Shown here: in pieces, positions 34,582 to 44,590 of the stretch
Layout of the letters: every line of letters starts with the position of its first letter
Position numbering within the stretch: the first letter of the stretch is position 1
Source of the DNA: Methylobacterium sp. E-045
GTDB taxonomy: Bacteria > Pseudomonadota > Alphaproteobacteria > Rhizobiales > Beijerinckiaceae
Direction: 5' to 3'
Assembly: GCF_022829685.1 (NCBI RefSeq)
Contig: NZ_JAKSYE010000085.1
Coordinates: forward strand, 310,001 to 374,000
DNA: 64,000 bases
The notes under the pieces: generated by a model
What the model was told of the DNA's origin: nothing
The model's database searches: none
The model's input: only the letters and a program-made list of their open reading frames with translations
Position numbers and translations under genes: made by a program

Positions 34582-35762
34582 GCGTGATCCAAGACTTTCC
34601 CGCTTCGACGCGTCCCGTCTCCGTCGGCGGGTACGAGGCCCGCCTCCACACGACGATGGCGACGGTCGCCCGCCTCTGGAGCCGGCTCGAATCCGAAGGC
34701 ACGGCCACCGCCTATCAGCGCCTCGACTGGGCGACGGCCATCGTCGAGCGCCTGGGCACCGCCTCCAAGGCGGATCCGGTGATCGTCGAAGTGATCGATG
34801 CCAACGGGCGTGCGGTCATGCTGGTGCCCCTGGCGCGCCTGCGCCATCGCGGCTACCGGGCGATCACCTGGCTCGATCTCGGGGTCTGCGATTACGCGGC
34901 ACCTATTCTCGCCCCCGGCATCGACCTCTCCGCCGACGAGATGGCCCTTGCCTGGACCGCGATCCGGACTGTGCTCCCCCGGGCCGACCTGATCCAGATC
35001 AGCCGGATCCCCGACGACGTGAACGGCCGCCCCAACCCGTTCGCCACCCTGCCCGGATGCCGTCGGATGGACATGCAGGCCTCGGGCGTCGCCATCGAGG
35101 GCGATGCCGAGACGCTGCTCGCGCGCCTGTGCCGTCCCAGCACCCTGAAGGACATGGCCAAGCTGCGCCGCCGGCTGGACCGTGCGGGCACCGTCACCTT
35201 CGTGGAGGCGCGAAGCACCGACGAAGTCGACCGGATCTTCGATGCGCTGGTCGAGCAGCGCCGCTCGCGCTTTGCCGAGATCGGCCGATTCAACCTGCTC
35301 TCACGCTCCGATGTGGAGGCGTTCTACCGTGAAGGCGCCCATCGGGGCCTCGCCGGCGGACCGGTCCGTCTGTTCGGATTGGCGGTGGACGGGGAATGGA
35401 TCGCCTGCGCCTACGGCCTCGTCCATGGCGGGACCTTCCATGGCATCCTGCTGACCATGGCGGGCGAGGCGTGGCGCAACACCTCGCCGGGTCTGCACAT
35501 CGTCGCCGAAGCCCTGCGATGGGCACGCGCCGAGGGGCTCGGCTATTTCGATTTCACCGTCGGCGTGATGCCCTACAAGTCCGATTTCGGTGTCCAGACC
35601 CGTGACCTGAGCGAACTCTACGAGGTCGTGACCCTACGCGGCCATCTGGTCAAGCACGCGATCGCGGGAGCCGAGGCCTCCAAGATCTGGCTGCGCAGCC
35701 ATCCGGAATGGTTCGCCCGCGCGCAGAAGGCGCGCCGGTGGCTCCGGCGCAAGGTGGCCTGA
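34578..35762 (+). CDS. CelD/BcsL-type GNAT-fold acyltransferase (FemAB-like)
   Basis: 394 residues. The C-terminal half fits the GNAT_6 (PF13480) pattern: a helical core with VDRIFDALVEQRRSRFAEIG, then VRLFGLAVDGEWIACAYGLV, then GLGYFDFTVGVMPYKSDFGV with the conserved FD and YK. Proteins of this type are annotated as cellulose or exopolysaccharide acetyltransferases. Last gene of the exopolysaccharide locus, ending 62 bases before tRNA-Arg. The acyl donor and target are unknown. Confidence 0.82.
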   Translation: MSVIQDFPASTRPVSVGGYEARLHTTMATVARLWSRLESEGTATAYQRLDWATAIVERLGTASKADPVIVEVIDANGRAVMLVPLARLRHRGYRAITWLDLGVCDYAAPILAPGIDLSADEMALAWTAIRTVLPRADLIQISRIPDDVNGRPNPFATLPGCRRMDMQASGVAIEGDAETLLARLCRPSTLKDMAKLRRRLDRAGTVTFVEARSTDEVDRIFDALVEQRRSRFAEIGRFNLLSRSDVEAFYREGAHRGLAGGPVRLFGLAVDGEWIACAYGLVHGGTFHGILLTMAGEAWRNTSPGLHIVAEALRWARAEGLGYFDFTVGVMPYKSDFGVQTRDLSELYEVVTLRGHLVKHAIAGAEASKIWLRSHPEWFARAQKARRWLRRKVA

Positions 35763-35824
35763 AGGAGCCGCACGAAGCGGCGGTTGGCCTGCCCGCCCGA
35801 TGGTGCTAGGGGAGAACGTGGTGA

Positions 35825-36154
35825 GTCTCCGTAGCTCAGCTGGACAGAGCACAGGTTTCCTAAACTTCAATTGGGCGTCGCGAGGGGAAACCACGCGGCG
35901 GATCCGCTCAAATTCGGGGAACGCCCACGGCCCGCATGCTCGCTGGCCCGGCCGATCCCGAGCCAAGCCCCGGAGCCATCCGGGGAAGGTGTAGAGACTA
36001 GACGGGCGGCGCCTAAAGATCGCGAAGGGTCATTCCCCACCGATCCATGGCGAAGGGATAGTCCAGACCACGAACGCCCCGACACGGGGCGGCGGCGGAA
36101 GCCGAAGTGGGATGAAACCTGGGGTCGCAGGTTCGAGACCTGCCGGGGACGCCA
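35825..36154 (+). tRNA. tRNA-Arg(CCU), interrupted by a group I intron; CCA encoded
   Basis: 5' exon 35825-35861: acceptor GTCTCCG, D-arm GCTC/GAGC, anticodon stem CAGGT, loop TTCCT. 3' exon 36115-36154: AA, stem ACCTG, variable GGGTC, T-arm GCAGG-TTCGAGA-CCTGC, acceptor CGGGGAC, discriminator G, CCA. Every stem pairs when the exons are joined (one G-T in the acceptor). The anticodon CCT occupies 35859-35861, immediately before the intron. It decodes AGG. Confidence 0.95.
35862..36114 (+). ncRNA. Group I self-splicing intron in tRNA-Arg(CCU)
   Basis: 253 nt. P1: exon CCT (35859-35861) plus AA pairs with TTGGG (35871-35875), giving the required U-G wobble at the 5' splice site. P7: GACTA (35996-36000) with TAGTC (36059-36063), in the classic contexts GTAGAGACTAGACGGG and AAGGGATAGTCCAGACC. 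The last intron base is G (36114). No open frame for a homing endonuclease. Introns at this position of tRNA-Arg(CCU) are known from Agrobacterium and relatives. Confidence 0.92.
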
Positions 36155-36352
36155 CCATATCCCATTCCCGCCCCTTCCCCGTTCCCCGTATGCCGGGCAA
36201 GGGCGTGGAATAGTGCGGCGGTGCCATCTTTTTCGGGTTGGGTTGAACAGGGGAACGTGGAAGAAACAGCGTCCAGGAGAACCATGAGCGTCGAGGATCT
36301 GCCCAAGGGCAAGATGCGCGGTTAGAGTTCATGAGACTGGGCGGGATCTGAC

Positions 36353-36775
36353 ATGGCTGGGCAAAAGACCGATGCACGCGATGTCCATGTCGGCATGCGC
36401 ATCGCCGAGCAAAGGAAGAAATCGGCCCTCACCCAGAAACGTGTCGCCCAGAGCTTCGGCATGTCTGCGGCACAACTCCAGAAGTACGAGAAGGGCATCA
36501 ACCGCATCAGCGCGATCCATCTCGAGATTTTAAGCCGCATGACCGGTATGCCGATCGATTATTTCTTCGATGGCATGGACCGGAGCGACGACGCCCCTCG
36601 CCGTGGACTGAGCGAGTCGCCCCAGCAGGCTTTCGTGACCCAGGACGGAGGACAGGCCTCGTGGAGCGGTCTCGTCGATGTCGTCGCCAAGCACGTGACG
36701 GAGCATTTCTCCGACGCCAGCCGCCGCGAGTTCGCCGCCGCCATCCATGCGCTAGACGAGAAACTGAACGGTTGA
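36353..36775 (+). CDS. XRE-family helix-turn-helix regulator
   Basis: 140 residues. The HTH is at about 12-66 (VGMRIAEQRKKSALTQKRVA, SFGMSAAQLQKYEKGINRI), followed by a short C-terminal part with DYFFDGMD, typical of rhizobial PraR/SinR-like regulators. It lies 139 bases upstream of metK on the same strand, an arrangement seen in many Rhizobiales. Target genes are unknown. Confidence 0.88.
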   Translation: MAGQKTDARDVHVGMRIAEQRKKSALTQKRVAQSFGMSAAQLQKYEKGINRISAIHLEILSRMTGMPIDYFFDGMDRSDDAPRRGLSESPQQAFVTQDGGQASWSGLVDVVAKHVTEHFSDASRREFAAAIHALDEKLNG

Positions 36776-36883
36776 TCTAAAGTATGATCCGTTCGTTTTA
36801 GCGGATACGTTCGGTTTGTCGTCTTGACCGCCTGGGGAGGGAGTGCCAGAAGCTCTCCGTTCCGAAGACCGGGTCGAACGCTG

Positions 36884-36914
36884 CTGAGGCGAACCCGAAA
36901 CCGGGGGGCCTCAG
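36884..36914 (+). promoter_or_regulatory. Hairpin abutting the metK start codon
   Basis: CTGAGGC (36884-36890) pairs perfectly with GCCTCAG (36908-36914), the last base before the ATG. The G-rich ribosome-binding segment lies inside, partly paired with CCC at 36894-36896. Such a fold would hide the ribosome-binding site. It does not match the SAM-II consensus. Confidence 0.5.
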
Positions 36915-38093
<1,179 letters not shown>

Positions 38094-38096
38094 CCC

Positions 38097-38834
38097 GTGG
38101 AAAACGGGCGGGATGAACTCCCGCCCGACGAGGGCGGGACGGCCATCGAGGGTGCCGACCGCGCCTTCTATGGCCGGCGCAAGGGCAAGCGCCTGCGGGC
38201 CGGCCAGGAACAGCGGCTGGCCGAGCTGTTGCCGCGCCTGCGCGTCGCGCTGCCGGCGGAGGGGGTACGGCTCGACCTGCCCACACTTTTCCCGCATCCG
38301 GTGGACGAGGTCTGGCTGGAGATCGGGTTCGGCGGCGGCGAGCATCTCGCCGCCCAGGCCACCCGTCATCCGCAGGTCGGCATCGTCGGCGCGGAGCCTT
38401 TCGTCAACGGTGTCGTCAAGCTGCTGCGGGCCGTGGATGACGGCGACCTGGGCAATGTCCGGATCTGGGACGAGGACGCCACGCAGCTCCTCGCCGCCAT
38501 TCCCGATGCGAGCCTCGCCCGCGTCTACCTGCTCTACCCCGATCCCTGGCCCAAGCGCCGCCAGCGCAAGCGGCGGTTCGTCTCGGACGAGACGCTTGCC
38601 GAGATCGCACGGGTCCTGAAGCCCGGCGGCGTCTTCCGCTTTGCCAGCGACATCGACGATTATGCCGGCTGGACCCTAGTGCGGGCGGCCCGGTGCGACG
38701 CCCTCAGCTGGACCGCCGAAGCGGCGGCCGATTGGACGCGGCCCTTCCCGGAATGGCCGGGCACCCGTTACGAGGCCAAGGCGATCGCGGCCGGCCGTGG
38801 CCCGACCTACCTGGAGTTCCGCCGACACGGCTGA
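38097..38834 (+). CDS. trmB: tRNA (guanine-N7-)-methyltransferase
   Basis: SAM-dependent enzyme methylating G46 in the tRNA variable loop. 245 residues from a GTG start 3 bases after metK. Motifs: the SAM-binding site VWLEIGFGGGEHLAAQA, then VYLLYPDPWPKRRQRKRRF, which carries the family's PDPWPK signature, and GGVFRFASDID. Co-transcription with metK couples SAM supply to a consumer. The N-terminal ~20 residues are acidic and variable. Confidence 0.95.
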   Translation: MENGRDELPPDEGGTAIEGADRAFYGRRKGKRLRAGQEQRLAELLPRLRVALPAEGVRLDLPTLFPHPVDEVWLEIGFGGGEHLAAQATRHPQVGIVGAEPFVNGVVKLLRAVDDGDLGNVRIWDEDATQLLAAIPDASLARVYLLYPDPWPKRRQRKRRFVSDETLAEIARVLKPGGVFRFASDIDDYAGWTLVRAARCDALSWTAEAAADWTRPFPEWPGTRYEAKAIAAGRGPTYLEFRRHG

Positions 38835-39015
38835 GCGGGTGCGCTCCGGCACAGCTATTTCGTCGTAAGCCCTTGCGGCGCAGGGCGTTTCGACCTCAGA
38901 TGCCGGGGCAATGAGCATCCGGGGCTACCGGAGCGAGCGATGATGCCCCATGCAAGGCAGGGGCGCCGCCGAGTGAGGTTGCGGAGTGGGCAGCGGATCT
39001 GACCGAGGATCGCCA

Positions 39016-40746
39016 ATGCCGGGGGATGCGCGTCCCCAGGCCGACCCCTATCGGCGGAGCTTCGACGAGGCCGGAATCGGTCTCGTCATCCTCGATGGCG
39101 GCACGGATCGCATCCTCGACGCCAACCCGCACCTGACAACCCTCCTCGGATACGAGGCGGGAAGCCTCACGGGCCGGGCCGTGACGATCCTCGGAGACGG
39201 TCCCGACCTGCTCTCCGCCGGCATCCGGAGCTGGATCACCGCGAACGGGAGCCGCCTCGACGTCCGCATCCGGACATCGCCCTCATCCGATACCGAGGCC
39301 CTCCGCACCCTGGTGGTGGAGCGGGTCGATACCGACGAGATCGTCCGCTCGGAGGAGAACCGCTCGGCCCTCACCGCCGCCGGGCTCGGGGAGTGGCGCC
39401 TCGACCTCGCGGACGGCCTCCTCAGGGTGTCGCGCCGGGCGGCCCATATCCTCGGCGTCCCTCCCGGGACGTCACTGACCTGGACGCAGCTGTCCGACCT
39501 GATGGATGCCCCCGAAGCGGAGAAGGTGAAGACGACGATCCGCGCGGCGATCCGCGATCGTGCCCCCTTCGCCATCGAGACACGCCTGCGCCGTGCGGGC
39601 GACAGCGTCGCGGTCAGGATCAGCGCGAGGGGTCAGGCGATCGCCGCCACGGGCGACCGGCCTGGGATCGTGGTGGGCGTGCTCCAGGACGTGACGACGC
39701 GCCTGGGGGCCCGCGACGCCCTGCGCGAGAGCGAGGAGCGCCTGCGCATCGCCACGTCGCTCGCCGAACTCGGCATCTTCGAATGGCATATGCTCGACGA
39801 CCAAGCCGTCTGGGAGAACGAGCGCATGTTCGCGATCTTCGGGCGTCGTTCCGAAGAAGGGGCCCTCGGCAAGCGCGAGTTCCTCGGCACCGTTCTCCAT
39901 CCCGACGACCGCCCCGCGTTCCGCCGGGCGATCTCGATGGCCTTGCGCGATGATTCCACCTTGCAGGCCAGCGGCCGTATCCAGCGTTCGGGTGACGGCG
40001 CGTGGCGCATCATCGACATGGCCGGGCGTTTCGAGAGCGATGCCCCCGATCGTCTCCCCCGCAGGCTCATCGGCGTCGTCGCCGACGTGACCGAACGCAG
40101 GATCGCCGAGGAGCGGCAGGCGCTTCTGATCCGCGAGTTACACCACCGGGTGAAGAACACCCTGGCGACCGTCCAGGCCATCGTCGGCTCGACCGCCCGC
40201 ACGGCCTCGAGCATCGAGAGCTTCTACGAAGCCTTCGTCGGGCGGATCATGTCGCTCGCCCATACCCATTCGGTCCTCACCGAGGATGCCTGGCAGACCG
40301 CGTCCCTGCGCAACCTCCTCGAGAACGAGCTCAGGCCCTATGGCGACGGTGCGTCGGACGCGCCGGGGGCGAGGCGAATCGTCCTTGACGGGCCGCCTGT
40401 GGACCTCGCTTCCGAAGTCGCGGTCCCCATCGGCATGGCGATCCACGAACTCACCACCAACGCGGCGAAACACGGTGCGCTCTCGACGCAGGAGGGCCGG
40501 GTTGCCATCGTCTGGAGTGTCACCGAGGATGCGGCCGGCAAAACCCTGCATCTCGACTGGTCGGAATTCGGCGGGCCACGCGTGCGGCCGCCCACCCGCC
40601 AGGGCTTCGGCTCACGCCTGCTGCAGCGGGTGCTCACGGCGCAGGTCCGCGCCGACATCGCGGCGAGCTATCCCCCCGAAGGGTTTCGCCTGACGATGAG
40701 GGCGCCGCTTCCCGCCCGGACCGAAGGGCTGAACCCGCTGGCCTGA
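39016..40746 (+). CDS. Multi-PAS HWE-family sensor histidine kinase
   Basis: 576 residues, no membrane segment. Three PAS-like regions (about 10-110, 115-235, 245-365; the last has the PAC pattern RLIGVVADVTERRIAEERQ). The HWE core follows: ELHHRVKNTLATVQAIVGS (acceptor His), N-box IHELTTNAAKHGALS, LDWSEFGGPRVRPP and GFGSRLLQRVL, all intact. HWE kinases often phosphorylate PhyR-type or single-domain receivers in the general stress response. ATG 39016 has a GAGGATC just upstream; GTG 38986 is an alternative. Not linked to a response regulator. Confidence 0.9.
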   Translation: MPGDARPQADPYRRSFDEAGIGLVILDGGTDRILDANPHLTTLLGYEAGSLTGRAVTILGDGPDLLSAGIRSWITANGSRLDVRIRTSPSSDTEALRTLVVERVDTDEIVRSEENRSALTAAGLGEWRLDLADGLLRVSRRAAHILGVPPGTSLTWTQLSDLMDAPEAEKVKTTIRAAIRDRAPFAIETRLRRAGDSVAVRISARGQAIAATGDRPGIVVGVLQDVTTRLGARDALRESEERLRIATSLAELGIFEWHMLDDQAVWENERMFAIFGRRSEEGALGKREFLGTVLHPDDRPAFRRAISMALRDDSTLQASGRIQRSGDGAWRIIDMAGRFESDAPDRLPRRLIGVVADVTERRIAEERQALLIRELHHRVKNTLATVQAIVGSTARTASSIESFYEAFVGRIMSLAHTHSVLTEDAWQTASLRNLLENELRPYGDGASDAPGARRIVLDGPPVDLASEVAVPIGMAIHELTTNAAKHGALSTQEGRVAIVWSVTEDAAGKTLHLDWSEFGGPRVRPPTRQGFGSRLLQRVLTAQVRADIAASYPPEGFRLTMRAPLPARTEGLNPLA

Positions 40747-40753
40747 CGGGGCT

Positions 40754-41710
40754 TCACGCCGCTCCGCGGGCGGCACCCTCTTCACCGCCTGCCTCGACGA
40801 AGGCCTTGAGCTCGTCGAGGGAGTCGAAGGTGAACTGGCCGCGCGGCGTATCCGCCTCGATGGAGCCGTTCGAGTACATCACGTAGGTGTTGCCACCCGA
40901 CGCGTATTTGCCCACCACGGCGAGACCGCCCTTGGCTGTGCTCGCGGCGGGATCGGCCTCCTCCGGCTGTGCCGGGGCGGGAGCGGGCTCCGGCTCGTCG
41001 ACGACCGTCGATCGCAGGCCAAGGGGTTCCTCCGGATCCGCCTCGCGAGGCGGCGATGGGGGCACCGCGGCGGGCGCGGGAGGCGCGTCCGCAAGAATAG
41101 GCGCGGGCTCCGGTGCCGGAATGACCGTATCGACCATGGCCGTCGGCTTGACCGCCCGAGGCGGCTTGTTCGGCTTGATCCGGCGCGCCGGCGCGGCCTC
41201 GGCATCCGGCTCGACCGCACGGATCGGGTTCTGCCGGGCGTCCGCGACGGTGGGAGGAGGCGGTTCGGGCAGGAGATCCGGCAGGAGCGGCGATGCCGGG
41301 TCATTGCCGATCGGCAAGGCGGGCGCGGGATCGTCGGCGAAAAGCGGCGGCGATGCGAGCCTCGGTTCGGCGAGCCCGACCGCGCTCGGGCGGTGCCGTC
41401 CAGGGGACACCGGCTCCTCCGCGACATCGGTCGCGCCGAGCCCCGGCGGCTCGATCCGGCCGCCGGCCTCGAACGCCGAGGGATCGACGCCGAGCCCGCC
41501 CCCCTGCTCCAGCACGGCTCGCTCCAGGCGCTTCAGGTAGGTGGCCACCACGGCCAGCCCGAGGAGGAGCGCGCCGGACGAAGCCGTCGCGGCGCCCGCG
41601 ATGGTCATCGTCCATCCACTTTCCAGCCTGACATAGGGAAAGCCCTGGACGACGGAGGCGATGCCGCCGACGATCATGACGACGGCGAGCGCGAACAGCG
41701 CGAGGATCAT
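40754..41710 (-). CDS. Membrane protein with proline-rich linker, unknown function
   Basis: 318 residues from ATG 41710. Two N-terminal membrane helices (MILALFALAVVMIVGGIASV, then about 37-58) are followed by a ~200-residue Pro/Ala/Glu-rich disordered linker and a small conserved C-terminal module (KYASGGNTYVMYSNGSIEAD then FDSLDELKAFVEAG). That C-terminal module recurs in rhizobial proteins without known function. It is convergent with the HWE kinase, 7 bases apart. Confidence 0.75.
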   Translation of the reverse strand: MILALFALAVVMIVGGIASVVQGFPYVRLESGWTMTIAGAATASSGALLLGLAVVATYLKRLERAVLEQGGGLGVDPSAFEAGGRIEPPGLGATDVAEEPVSPGRHRPSAVGLAEPRLASPPLFADDPAPALPIGNDPASPLLPDLLPEPPPPTVADARQNPIRAVEPDAEAAPARRIKPNKPPRAVKPTAMVDTVIPAPEPAPILADAPPAPAAVPPSPPREADPEEPLGLRSTVVDEPEPAPAPAQPEEADPAASTAKGGLAVVGKYASGGNTYVMYSNGSIEADTPRGQFTFDSLDELKAFVEAGGEEGAARGAA

Positions 41711-41949
41711 GGAACTCTCTAAACAACGCCTGCACAACAGAAGTGCGGCGCGCACAGTAAGGCCCGGCCCTGGTTTTGCAAAATCGATCCGCAGGGAATT
41801 CCCCGCGCGCCGTTCGAAGCCGGGCGCCCGTTGCCCTCGGCGGAGGACCGACTTAGGTACGAACGCGTTGGAGAGCAGACGGTGAGCCCCTCGCATCCTT
41901 CGGAGCGAGCCTCACCCCCACTGCACCATCAGACCCGGGAGACCTGCCG

Positions 41950-42549
41950 ATGACCTTCACCCTGCCCGAACTGCCCTACGCCTACGACGCGCTCGGCCCC
42001 TACATGTCGAAGGAGACCCTCGAGTTCCACCACGACAAGCACCACAAGGCCTATGTCGATACCGGCAACAAGCTGCTCGAAGGCACGGGTCTCGAAGGCA
42101 AGACCGTCGAGGAGATCGTCACGGCGTCCTACGGCACCAACCAGCCGCTGTTCAACAATGCCGGCCAGCACTTCAACCACCTCCATTTCTGGAACTGGAT
42201 GAAGCCCAATGGCGGCGGCGCGGCCCCGGCGGCCCTGGCCGCAAAGATCGACGAGGATCTCGGCGGCTTCGACAAGTTCAAGGCGGACTTCATTCAGGCG
42301 GGCGTCGGCCAGTTCGGCTCGGGCTGGGCCTGGCTCGCGGTCAAGGACGGCAAGCTCGCGATCCTGAAGACCCCCAACGGCGAGAACCCGCTGGTGCACG
42401 GCGCCAAGCCGATCCTCGGCGTCGACGTATGGGAGCACTCCTACTACATCGACTACCGCAACCGCCGCCCCGACTACCTCAAGGCGTTCATCGAGAACCT
42501 GGTGAACTGGGAATACGTCGAGAAGCTCTACGGCGAAGCATCCAAGTAA
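41950..42549 (+). CDS. sodB: Superoxide dismutase [Fe/Mn]
   Basis: 199 residues, cytoplasmic (no signal). The four metal ligands are His27 (LEFHHDKHHKAY), the second His in AGQHFNHLHFWNWM, and Asp/His in VDVWEHSYYIDYRNRRPDYL. FGSGWAWLAV is also present. The metal cannot be assigned confidently, though alphaproteobacterial relatives are usually Fe-type. A GGGAG lies 9 bases before the ATG, and a strong terminator follows. Confidence 0.95.
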   Translation: MTFTLPELPYAYDALGPYMSKETLEFHHDKHHKAYVDTGNKLLEGTGLEGKTVEEIVTASYGTNQPLFNNAGQHFNHLHFWNWMKPNGGGAAPAALAAKIDEDLGGFDKFKADFIQAGVGQFGSGWAWLAVKDGKLAILKTPNGENPLVHGAKPILGVDVWEHSYYIDYRNRRPDYLKAFIENLVNWEYVEKLYGEASK

Positions 42550-42567
42550 CGTCCCGTTTCCTTGTCG

Positions 42568-42600
42568 CGCCGCGGGTCTTCAGGCCCGCGGCGTTGTTGT
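42568..42600 (+). terminator. Intrinsic terminator of sodB
   Basis: CGCCGCGGG (42568-42576) pairs with CCCGCGGCG (42585-42593), 8-base loop, followed by TTGTTGT. Confidence 0.85.
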
Positions 42601-42765
42601 GTGCGGGTCCTTGAGGTTACCGGGAAAACCGGCTTTTGATACGCCGAGCCGGTCGATGCCGGCCCCGACAGAGGCGGCCCGGCCATTTCCCATCCCATTT
42701 CCAGCGTGCACGAGTCCCTCCCCCGCTGAGGGGGGAGGGTTTTCGCGTCACCCTTCCGAGCATTC

Positions 42766-44295
42766 ATGATCCGCAGCATCCTCTCCGTCGGCGGCTGGAC
42801 GCTGGTGTCCCGCGTGACCGGCTTTGCCCGCGACGTGGTGATGGCGGCCGTGCTCGGGGCGGGGCCGGTGGCCGATGCCTTCGTCGTCGCCTTCCGGCTG
42901 CCGAACCATTTCCGTGCCATCTTCGGCGAGGGGGCGTTCAACACCGCCTTCGTCCCGGCCTATGCGGGACTCTCCGAAACCGGAGAAGCGGGCGCGGCCC
43001 GACGCTTCGCCACCCGCGTCTTCACGCTGCTGCTGCTGACGCAGATCGTGCTGCTGATCGTCGCCTGGTCGGCGATGCCATGGGTGGTGCGCGCCCTGGC
43101 GCCCGGTTTTTCGGACGATCCCCTCCGCTTCGATCTCGCCGTCGCGCTGACGCGGATCACCTTCCCCTACCTCCTCTTCATCACCCTGGTGACGCTGCTG
43201 TCGGGCATCCTCAATGCCCACCGCCGCTTCGCCGTGGCGGCTGGAGCACCCGTTCTCCTGAACCTGTCGATGCTGGTGGCCCTGGCGCTGGCGGGGTTCT
43301 TCCCGAACGCCGCCTATGCCGCCGCCTGGGGCGTCTCGATCTCGGGCGTGCTGCAATTCGGTCTCGTCTGGCTTGCCTGCCGGCGCGCGGACATCGCGCC
43401 GGCGCTGGGGGCACCGATCCTGCGTGATCCGGCGATGACGCGGTTCTTCACGGTACTCGGCCCGGCGGTGATCGGCGCGGCCGGGTTCCAGATCGCCTCC
43501 TTCGCCGACACGATCATCGCGAGCTTCCTGCCCACCGGCGCGGTCTCGGCCCTCTACTACGCCGACCGGCTGTACCAGTTGCCCTTCGGCGTCATCGCCA
43601 TCGCGGCCGGAACGGTGCTGCTCCCGGAGATGAGCCGGCGGATCGCCAAGGGCGATGTGACGGGGGCGCATGCGGCGCAGAACCGGGCGGCGGGCTTCTC
43701 GCTCGCCCTGTCGGCCCCCTTCACCATCGCCTTCCTCACCCTGCCGGGCCTGATGATGACGGCCCTGTTCCAGCGTGGGGCCTTCGGCGCCGAGGATGCC
43801 GCCCGCGCCGCCTCGGTGCTCGCCGCCTACGGTCTCGCCCTGCCCGCCGTGGTCCTGGTGCGCAGCGCGGTAGCGAGCTTCTACGCACGCCAGGACACAA
43901 TGACGCCGCTCATCGCCTCCCTGGCCTCCATCGCCCTCAATGTCGCGCTCAAGATCGTGCTCACCGGCCCCTACGGCGTGACCGGCCTGGCACTCGCCAC
44001 CGCCATCGGCCAATGGCTGAACCTCGCGCTCCTCGTGGGGCTCGCGTGGCGCCGGGGCTGGACGGCGCCGAGCCGGGGCCTCGGCGTCACCGTCATCGGC
44101 GTGGTCGTCGCCTGTGCCGCCCTCGCCGCCACGGCGGTCTACGGCCTCCCGATCGTGGAACGGTCGGTACCGGCCCTGCCGCATCTTCGCGAGATCGTGG
44201 TGCTCGGGCTGCTCGGTGTCGTTGGTGCCCTCGTCTACGCCGCTCTGTTGCTGGGAACCCTGCGGGTCTTCGGCCTGCGCCTGCGCCGAGCCTGA
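42766..44295 (+). CDS. murJ: Lipid II flippase MurJ (MviN)
   Basis: 509 residues with about 14 membrane helices. It flips lipid II for peptidoglycan synthesis. Family hallmarks are GWTLVSRVTGFARDVVMAAV, VADAFVVAFRLPNHFRAIFG with the conserved FRR-like loop position, and FAPAF-like FNTAFVPAYA. It stands as a single gene, convergent with a small secreted protein. Confidence 0.96.
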   Translation: MIRSILSVGGWTLVSRVTGFARDVVMAAVLGAGPVADAFVVAFRLPNHFRAIFGEGAFNTAFVPAYAGLSETGEAGAARRFATRVFTLLLLTQIVLLIVAWSAMPWVVRALAPGFSDDPLRFDLAVALTRITFPYLLFITLVTLLSGILNAHRRFAVAAGAPVLLNLSMLVALALAGFFPNAAYAAAWGVSISGVLQFGLVWLACRRADIAPALGAPILRDPAMTRFFTVLGPAVIGAAGFQIASFADTIIASFLPTGAVSALYYADRLYQLPFGVIAIAAGTVLLPEMSRRIAKGDVTGAHAAQNRAAGFSLALSAPFTIAFLTLPGLMMTALFQRGAFGAEDAARAASVLAAYGLALPAVVLVRSAVASFYARQDTMTPLIASLASIALNVALKIVLTGPYGVTGLALATAIGQWLNLALLVGLAWRRGWTAPSRGLGVTVIGVVVACAALAATAVYGLPIVERSVPALPHLREIVVLGLLGVVGALVYAALLLGTLRVFGLRLRRA

Positions 44296-44305
44296 TCCTC
44301 TTGGA

Positions 44306-44590
44306 TCAACAGCCCTGGCAGATCCCGTTCAGGACACGGTCCAGCTGCTTCTGCCGCTCGGTCCGTTCATGGGGATCGACGATGGGGGCGCCGGCCGCAC
44401 CCGGCGGAACGGTCTGGCCCGTGGTAGAGGTATGGGGCGCCGTGACGGTGGTTTCGGGTCCGCCCCCCGTTCCGGTGACGGCGGCCCGCGCCTCGGGCAG
44501 GCCGATCAGGAACGACAACCCCAGAATGGCGGCGAGCACCCGACTGCCGACTCCCGGTCGGGCCAAACCCATAAATCGTCGCTGCATCAT
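44306..44590 (-). CDS. Small secreted protein, unknown function
   Basis: 94 residues from ATG 44590 (or 44587). The signal peptide is GVGSRVLAAILGLSFLIGLP ending near EARAA. The mature part is a Thr/Gly/Pro-rich segment and a short charged C-terminus (DPHERTERQKQLDRVLNGIC, then QGC) with two cysteines. No family recognised. Convergent with murJ, 10 bases apart. Confidence 0.55.
   Translation of the reverse strand: MMQRRFMGLARPGVGSRVLAAILGLSFLIGLPEARAAVTGTGGGPETTVTAPHTSTTGQTVPPGAAGAPIVDPHERTERQKQLDRVLNGICQGC

Noticed and set aside
31970..34708. 912-codon minus-strand open frame across the glycosyltransferase and flippase
   Set aside because: His/Asp/Gly/Arg-rich shadow composition, no domain, and fully explained by good genes on the plus strand.
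35862..36114. The insert in tRNA-Arg as a group II intron or a prophage attachment duplication
   Set aside because: No domain V or GUGYG start; the P1 wobble pair, P7 strands and terminal G identify group I, and no tRNA 3'-end duplication is seen.
34453..36154. Genomic island boundary at tRNA-Arg next to the exopolysaccharide locus
   Set aside because: The tRNA 3' end faces away from the locus, and there is no integrase or repeated tRNA fragment.
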